DNA of 64,000 nt. It comes from Planctomycetota bacterium. GTDB lineage: Bacteria > Planctomycetota > UBA1135 > GCA-002686595. Position numbers and translations under genes: made by a program. Of this stretch, positions 59,788 to 64,000 are shown piece after piece. Under the pieces are notes generated by a model. The model saw only the letters and a list, made by a program, of their open reading frames with translations. It did no database searches and was not told the DNA's origin. The stretch covers positions 19,565 to 83,564 of the forward strand of contig DUBE01000066.1 of assembly GCA_012960475.1 (NCBI GenBank), in the 5' to 3' direction. Each line of letters begins with the position of its first letter. Position 1 is the first letter of the stretch.

Positions 59788-60300
59788 CTAGTCTGGTGTG
59801 GCGGATCCGAGGGTCATCAGATCATACTCGGCGCTGAAGTCCCGACCTTGGCAATGAACAGTATCCACCGCTGCCGCGCGGGCCGCTTCGGTTTCCAGGC
59901 GGCGCACCCCGAGCATGAAGAAGGGCACTTCTTGGCCGCAGCCAAAGGGATCGCTGTGGTAGACCCGGTAGCGATAGCAGTGCCGCTCGTCGCCAGTGGG
60001 ATCTTGGGGTACCTGGTCGAGTAGTCCCGCATCAACCAGATCCATCATGAAGCCCTGCTTTGTGCTGCAGCTCCAGCCGTCCTCTGCTGCGCCACTTTCG
60101 TGCGAAGGCCAGGATCCGGTCAGTGCATGGTGCGTGCGAATCGCACCGAGCAAGACGCCGTGATCACGCACCCTCGTGGCATCGCGATCCTCCACCGAGC
60201 GCAGGCGCTCGTCCTTGGTTGCAACTCCAGCCAGGGCCAACACCGTAAGGGTGATGACCAGCCAGTCGAGCAGGGAGAATCCGGATCGTGACTCGGGCAT
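59788..60300 (-). CDS. Orphan type IV pilin/pseudopilin-like protein
   Basis: 170 residues. The N-terminus MPESRSG then FSLLDWLVITLTVLALAGVA is a class III prepilin signal: a short basic leader, cleavage after Gly7, Phe at +1 and a hydrophobic helix. At +5 the usual Glu is replaced by Asp (Asp12 in the precursor). The globular part (about 30-170) has cysteines in WSCST, RHCYRY, FGCGQ and VHCQG, enough for two disulfides. It is not near the motor genes at 34-40 kb, but they could assemble it. Family within the pilins is not clear. The gene stands alone between two units. Confidence 0.7.
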   Translation of the reverse strand: MPESRSGFSLLDWLVITLTVLALAGVATKDERLRSVEDRDATRVRDHGVLLGAIRTHHALTGSWPSHESGAAEDGWSCSTKQGFMMDLVDAGLLDQVPQDPTGDERHCYRYRVYHSDPFGCGQEVPFFMLGVRRLETEAARAAAVDTVHCQGRDFSAEYDLMTLGSATPD

Positions 60301-60427
60301 GAGAGGTTAAAATCGACCCACCTGAGGAGCGATCTGTAGGCCATCGCCCGAATTGGTCGGCTCGCGGCGCCCAAGCCGTTTTCTTGGTAATCAGGGGGGG
60401 CGCCTGGGCCGGAAAATGGCCCTCCCA

Positions 60428-60445
60428 AGCCCCGGAGGGGGCTTG
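60428..60445 (-). terminator. Possible terminator for the phosphatase-kinase operon
   Basis: AAGCCCC (60428-60434) and GGGGCTT (60439-60445) form a perfect seven-bp stem around four bases, lying 15 bases past the phosphatase stop on the minus strand. The following sequence has only a short T run. Confidence 0.4.
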
Positions 60446-60460
60446 CCCGCTGGGGTCCGA

Positions 60461-61267
60461 CTAGGTCGCGGAGTTCGGCCGGAAGAGCATCAGGGACAGA
60501 TCATCTGGCTTTCCGCGCTCGTCGCTGGCCAGCATGGTGGCCTGGGTCCGCTCTCCCAGGACCGCGCAGATCTCCCGAGGAGTTCCCCGACTCGTGAGTC
60601 GCACAATTTCGTCTGTGGTCAGGTTGTCGGTCAATCCGTCCGAGGCCAACAGCAGGGTGTCCTGCACTGCCAGCGGCACTGCTGGTCCCACGTCGATTTG
60701 CAAGCCTGGGTGGCCGATGGCGGACAGGAGCACATGTCGGTCTGGGTGGGAGAGAAGTTCTGACTCCTCGATCAATCCGGCGCGCAGGGCGTATGCCGTG
60801 GGGGAGTGATCGAGGGTCTGGTGCTTGATCAACCCACGCCCACCCAGCAACAAGGCCATGGAGTCACCGGTGTGGAAGGTACGCAGGCCCTCTTGATCGA
60901 CCGTGGCTACCACCAGGGTCGTGCCCGCACCGGAACCCAGGTCCTGGACTGTGGTCTGGGCCAATTCAAATCCATCCATCACTCCCACGCGCAGACCGCG
61001 CTCGTCCTCCAGGGACAGGATCACCTGCTCTTCGATGGACTCCAGTGCCAGGCGCGAGGCGATCTGTCCGTGGCGGTGTCCACCCATGCCATCGGCTACT
61101 GCCAGGAGCAGGCCATCGGGCCCCAGGTCCAGACACAGACATGAGTCCTGGTTTGGCTCTCGCAGGGGGTGGCATTGGCAGAGCAACTGCACTTCGCCCC
61201 ATGTGCAGTCGAACTGCAGAGGGCTCGACAGGTTGGCTTCGAAGAGCCTTTCTCCAACAGATGTCAC
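60461..61267 (-). CDS. PP2C-family Ser/Thr protein phosphatase
   Basis: 268 residues starting at GTG 61267. PPM motifs: NQDSCL (39-44), VADGMGGH (57-64) with Asp59 and Gly60 at the two-metal site, SGAGTTLVVATVD, TGDSMALLL, and LLASDGLTDNL followed by KPDDLSLML near the end. All expected metal-binding aspartates appear present. It is cytosolic, with no added domain. Its start overlaps the stop of the kinase gene by four bases, a classic kinase-phosphatase pair that should act on the same substrates. Confidence 0.94.
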   Translation of the reverse strand: MTSVGERLFEANLSSPLQFDCTWGEVQLLCQCHPLREPNQDSCLCLDLGPDGLLLAVADGMGGHRHGQIASRLALESIEEQVILSLEDERGLRVGVMDGFELAQTTVQDLGSGAGTTLVVATVDQEGLRTFHTGDSMALLLGGRGLIKHQTLDHSPTAYALRAGLIEESELLSHPDRHVLLSAIGHPGLQIDVGPAVPLAVQDTLLLASDGLTDNLTTDEIVRLTSRGTPREICAVLGERTQATMLASDERGKPDDLSLMLFRPNSAT

Positions 61268-62064
61268 GAACGCCTCCTTGGTGCGATCGCGTCCGGGGCG
61301 GCTCGTTTGAAGGCGCGCAGCATGGCTCCTGCATCCCTGTAGCGTTTCTCTTCGTCCACCATTGTTGCCTTGCGCGCGATCTCTACCATGGCCGCGCTCC
61401 AGTTGCGCTGGACCTTTTCATAGCTCGGATGGGGCCAATGGAAGGGCCATTCCGGTTGTGTTCCTCCGAGCAGGCGCCAGAGCACGACTCCTGCGGAAAA
61501 GACATCCGAACGCAGGGACGGTCGTCCCAGGGCCTGTTCGGGAGCCATGTACCCAAGCGTGCCCGAGCCCGAGGCGTCAATCGTGCGCAGGGCCAGACGC
61601 GCCAGCCCAAAGTCAGCCAGGCGAACTCGTTGACCTGGAAAGAGCAAGATGTTCTCGGGCTTCACATCGCAGTGCACAACCTTGCGCTTGTGGGCATATG
61701 CCAGTGCCTCAAGCAACTCGCCTATGATTTCCAGCACCTTGCTGCGCGCCATGCGGCGGGTCATGCGGTCGCCCAGGGTTTCCTGGGCCAGGGAGCTGAC
61801 CACCACGAATGTGCCATCCACCTCTCCAGCGGTCTTGATCCCCAAGATTCCCGGGTGGTCGAGTCCTGCCACCATGCGCACCTCTTTCTTGAAGGCCGCC
61901 ATGTTCTCCTTGTCGGTCAGGTGCCGGTGGGGGATCTTGAGCGCCACATTGATGCCCTCTACCGTGTCGTGGGCCTGGTAGACCTCCGCGAAGCCGCCCA
62001 CTGCCAGACATTTTTCAATGCGGTACTGGCCCAGGCGTTGGCGGCGGCGGAATCGGCGTCTCAT
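61264..62064 (-). CDS. Soluble Ser/Thr protein kinase
   Basis: 266 residues, kinase domain only (about 14-260). Gly loop AVGGFAEVY (21-29), Lys43 in ALKIPH, catalytic loop HCDVKPEN (131-138) with Asp133, DFG (151-153), and APE (174-176) followed by DVFSAGVVLW. HCD in place of HRD again marks a non-RD kinase. Very basic N-terminus (MRRRFRRRQR), possibly membrane- or nucleic-acid-contacting. No sensor or anchor. Co-translated with the PP2C phosphatase downstream; 42 bases from the Nudix gene upstream in the operon. Confidence 0.95.
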   Translation of the reverse strand: MRRRFRRRQRLGQYRIEKCLAVGGFAEVYQAHDTVEGINVALKIPHRHLTDKENMAAFKKEVRMVAGLDHPGILGIKTAGEVDGTFVVVSSLAQETLGDRMTRRMARSKVLEIIGELLEALAYAHKRKVVHCDVKPENILLFPGQRVRLADFGLARLALRTIDASGSGTLGYMAPEQALGRPSLRSDVFSAGVVLWRLLGGTQPEWPFHWPHPSYEKVQRNWSAAMVEIARKATMVDEEKRYRDAGAMLRAFKRAAPDAIAPRRRS

Positions 62065-62106
62065 CGTGGGCGCTATTGTGCCCGCCGGAGGGCCATTCGT
62101 CAGGTC

Positions 62107-62697
62107 CTAAGAAGCCGGGGAAGATTTTTTTTGGAGGTGTGTTCCACGCAGCCAATAGAGCAGGGGCAGTGCCGCGAAAGCATCCTGGATCTGGCCCGCA
62201 TCGAGCAGGGCCTCCACTTCTTCCCGGGTGAAAAGGCCGACTGTGATCTGCTCCGCCGAGTCGGGGGTGGGCTCTGCGATCTGCTTGCAGCCGGTGGCCA
62301 CAAAGGCACTGGCATGGTGTGCGCTGATGCCGTTGGTGGGATAGAAGCCGGGCAGAGGCAGGAGTTGGTCCGGGGCATAGCCGGTTTCCTCAAGGAGTTC
62401 TCTTCTGGCTGCGGCCTCCTCTTCCTCGTCTGGCTCCAAGCGCCCCGCGGGCAGTTCCCAATGGGTTTTTCCATGGGGATAGCGGTACTGGCCGATCAGG
62501 AGCACTCTTCCATCGGGCAGCACCGGTACAACGGTCACCGCCGGACCGATTTCAAGCACGTGGTACTCCTGCAGTTCTCCCGATGGCAGAGTGACCACAT
62601 CCCGCCGCAGGCCGCACCAGGGGGAATCGTAAATGCGCTCGCTGGAGTGCCGCGTGAAGGGTGGAAAGGGAGCTGGGTTCTTGGGGGGACTGGTCAT
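62107..62697 (-). CDS. Nudix hydrolase, ADP-ribose pyrophosphatase-like
   Basis: 196 residues. The Nudix box at 85-107 is complete: G-x5-E followed by the REL-LEETGY core, which binds metal. The preceding strand ELPAGRLEPDEEEE and the domain-swapped N-terminal sheet (about 30-55) fit the ADP-ribose/GDP-mannose pyrophosphatase subfamily, and a Pro 16 or so residues beyond the box (GFYPTNG) agrees with ADP-ribose enzymes. It should hydrolyse a nucleoside diphosphate linked to a sugar. Its start overlaps the glycosyltransferase stop by four bases. Role in this operon: possibly removal of sugar nucleotides. Confidence 0.9.
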   Translation of the reverse strand: MTSPPKNPAPFPPFTRHSSERIYDSPWCGLRRDVVTLPSGELQEYHVLEIGPAVTVVPVLPDGRVLLIGQYRYPHGKTHWELPAGRLEPDEEEEAAARRELLEETGYAPDQLLPLPGFYPTNGISAHHASAFVATGCKQIAEPTPDSAEQITVGLFTREEVEALLDAGQIQDAFAALPLLYWLRGTHLQKKSSPAS

Positions 62698-63833
62698 GCC
62701 TGCATGGCTCCCTCGTAGATGCGCCGGTAGGCCGCGAGCATGGTCTGGCTGCTGTAGGTTGTTTGGACGCGCTCACGGCCTTGGGTACCTCGATCGGCGG
62801 GGTCATCAAGGACTCGCTGCAGGGCGCTGGTGAGTTGGACTTCCAGGTCAGAGGCGTTGGGTTCGATCAATGCGCCCTGCCCGGCTTCCCCCAGGGTGGC
62901 TTTGATGTCTCCCACGTCCGTGCAGACGGTGGGCAGGCCTGAAGCCATTGCTTCCAACAGGGAGATTGGTTGTTGTTCGGAGGCGGAGGTCAGGGCGAAC
63001 ACATCCATTGCGGCGTAGAATTTCGGCAGGTCGTTTCGAAAGCCGAGCAGGTGGACTTTTCCACCGGGGGAGGGGTGACTGGCGGCAAGGGTCTCGAGGG
63101 CTGGGCGCTCGGGTCCGTCCCCGATGAGAATCAAGTGTGTTGCGCGCCCATCTGGGTCCGGGGGCAGGTTCGCGCAGGAGCGGATCAAGCGGTCGAGGCA
63201 TTTGACTTGACGGTAGCCCGCCACGCTGCCCACCACCCGGGCGTTGGCGGGGATGCCGAGTTCTCGCCGCAGCGCGTCGCGGACGGTCTTTTCTTGGGGG
63301 CAAAAGCGCTGCGTGTCGACTCCGTTGGGGACCAGGGAAAGGCGCTGCGCGGGCACTCTCCAGGACTGCCGGGCCAGTTGTTCCAAGTGCGTGGAGGGCA
63401 CGATCAGGTGTTGCACCCGGGGCAGGGCAAGCCGCCGCAGGAACCTCCGACGTGGAATCTCTCCTTCCGCTTCGTCCAGGTTGAAGCCGTCCTCGTGGTG
63501 CACATGCTGGGGGAAACGCTTGAGGCGAGCGGCCAGGACCGCATCAAAAGCGCCCCAGTTGTAGGTCAAGAGCAGGTCAGGGCTTTCTCTCTCCAGGAGC
63601 TTCCAGGTCCACCGAAGGACTCTTGTAGTTTGCTTGCTTCCGGGACCGGGCAGGGTGCGGGTCTTGATCCCTGGGTCGAGGCGCTCAGCCGCGTCCAGGC
63701 AATCGTCCATGGCTACGATGGTGTGCCGGTACTCAGTCCCCAGACCTTGGATCAACTCCACCGCGCGCAGCTCGGGTCCTGCCGGGGCAAAGGTGCTGAA
63801 AATGTGCAGGGCGTGGGGCACGGGGGCTCTCAA
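62694..63833 (-). CDS. GT4-family glycosyltransferase
   Basis: 379 residues from TTG 63833, whose codon overlaps the stop of the gene upstream (TTGA); GTG four codons later is an alternative. GT-B fold: N-terminal domain with HIFSTFAPAGPELRAVELIQ as donor-side loop, linker VPNGVDTQRF, then the C-terminal domain with RVVGSVAGYRQVKCLDRLI, LILIGDGPE and the EX7E-type motif in SEQQPISLLEAMASGLPTV. It is a retaining transferase that uses a sugar nucleotide to extend a lipid-linked or surface glycan. Acceptor unknown. Confidence 0.93.
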   Translation of the reverse strand: MRAPVPHALHIFSTFAPAGPELRAVELIQGLGTEYRHTIVAMDDCLDAAERLDPGIKTRTLPGPGSKQTTRVLRWTWKLLERESPDLLLTYNWGAFDAVLAARLKRFPQHVHHEDGFNLDEAEGEIPRRRFLRRLALPRVQHLIVPSTHLEQLARQSWRVPAQRLSLVPNGVDTQRFCPQEKTVRDALRRELGIPANARVVGSVAGYRQVKCLDRLIRSCANLPPDPDGRATHLILIGDGPERPALETLAASHPSPGGKVHLLGFRNDLPKFYAAMDVFALTSASEQQPISLLEAMASGLPTVCTDVGDIKATLGEAGQGALIEPNASDLEVQLTSALQRVLDDPADRGTQGRERVQTTYSSQTMLAAYRRIYEGAMQA

Positions 63834-64000
63834 GAATTCGCCGCAGAGGTCTTGGGCGTTGGGTCCGCCTCGCGCTCGCGCGCCTGGGTTGCGTTTCCGT
63901 CGGCCTCTGGAGCTGTCTGCTCATCCTTGCGGGGGGCATAGATCTTCAGGGCCTGCTCCACAAAGTCCTGCTTGTCTTCCACGGGCGTCCAGCCCAACAC
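63830..64000 (-). CDS. C-terminal end of a gene cut by the right window edge
   Basis: The visible 56 codons read leftward from the edge to the stop at 63832-63830. They begin VLGWTPVEDKQDFVEQALKI and end in a disordered, Ala/Glu/Thr-rich tail. The LGWTP segment resembles the C-terminus of NAD-dependent sugar epimerases and dehydratases, which would fit the glycosyltransferase beside it, but the evidence is slight. The stop overlaps the glycosyltransferase start, so this is the first visible gene of a minus-strand operon with GT4, Nudix, kinase and phosphatase. Confidence 0.6.
   Translation of the reverse strand: MLGWTPVEDKQDFVEQALKIYAPRKDEQTAPEADGNATQAREREADPTPKTSAANS

Noticed and set aside
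1..64000. CRISPR arrays, insertion sequences, prophage or integron elements
   Set aside because: No regularly spaced repeats, transposase, integrase or phage gene was found; gene composition looks uniform.

Overview
The window is high-GC bacterial chromosome with dense, mostly co-directional operons. Gene content points to Planctomycetota or a close relative: a DUF1573 surface protein, a DUF1080-like lipoprotein, an ECF sigma factor with a fused zinc-finger tail next to a Ser/Thr kinase, many large secreted proteins of unknown role, and very few Shine-Dalgarno sequences. This is inferred from gene families. No 16S rRNA, tRNA, CRISPR array, insertion sequence or prophage is seen.

Layout. 1-671 (-): an H-NOX haem sensor and the start of what looks like its HNOBA-domain partner. 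843-1523: lipoprotein. 1520-5495 (-): a three-subunit molybdenum hydroxylase whose FAD subunit carries the four-cysteine loop of 4-hydroxybenzoyl-CoA reductase. 5575-9182 (-): a peptidase-like secreted protein and RecQ. 9503-14071 (+): a MacB/Lol-type export system. 14083-18367 (-): HAD protein, alpha/beta hydrolase-like protein and a Ski2-type helicase. 18557-21422 (+): a small protein, an FtsQ-like protein and two membrane proteins. 21589-23425 (+): rplM, rpsI and yebC. 23505-29393 (+): a signalling block (receiver/degenerate GGDEF, FHA-like, kinase, ECF sigma) ending in a large secreted protein. 29530-33753: an M28 peptidase with a pseudopilin-like tail, a lipoprotein and the DUF1573 protein. 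33993-43498 (+): a seven-gene run of pilus/secretion motor genes, a histidine kinase and two CNNM-type membrane proteins. 43642-46953 (+): envelope proteins. 46950-53077 (+): rsmA, dnaG, rpoD and a coiled-coil zinc-ribbon protein. 53105-55254 (-): a beta-barrel protein and a radical SAM protein. 55328-59761 (+): a Gld-type ABC system. 59788-64000 (-): an orphan pilin-like protein, then PP2C phosphatase, kinase, Nudix hydrolase, glycosyltransferase and an edge-truncated gene.

How the parts fit. Housekeeping genes (L13/S9, rsmA-dnaG-rpoD, recQ) alternate with envelope, export and signalling modules. Two kinases, one phosphatase, an FHA-like protein, an ECF sigma factor, a histidine kinase, a degenerate GGDEF protein and an H-NOX make signalling the main accessory theme. 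Pilus/secretion parts are scattered: motors at 34-40 kb, a pseudopilin-like domain fused to a peptidase at 31 kb, and a lone pilin-like gene at 60 kb. The points most worth following are the HcrB-type iron-sulfur loop, the M28-pseudopilin fusion, the H-NOX/HNOBA pair, the FHA-kinase-sigma cassette, and the widespread absence of Shine-Dalgarno sites.
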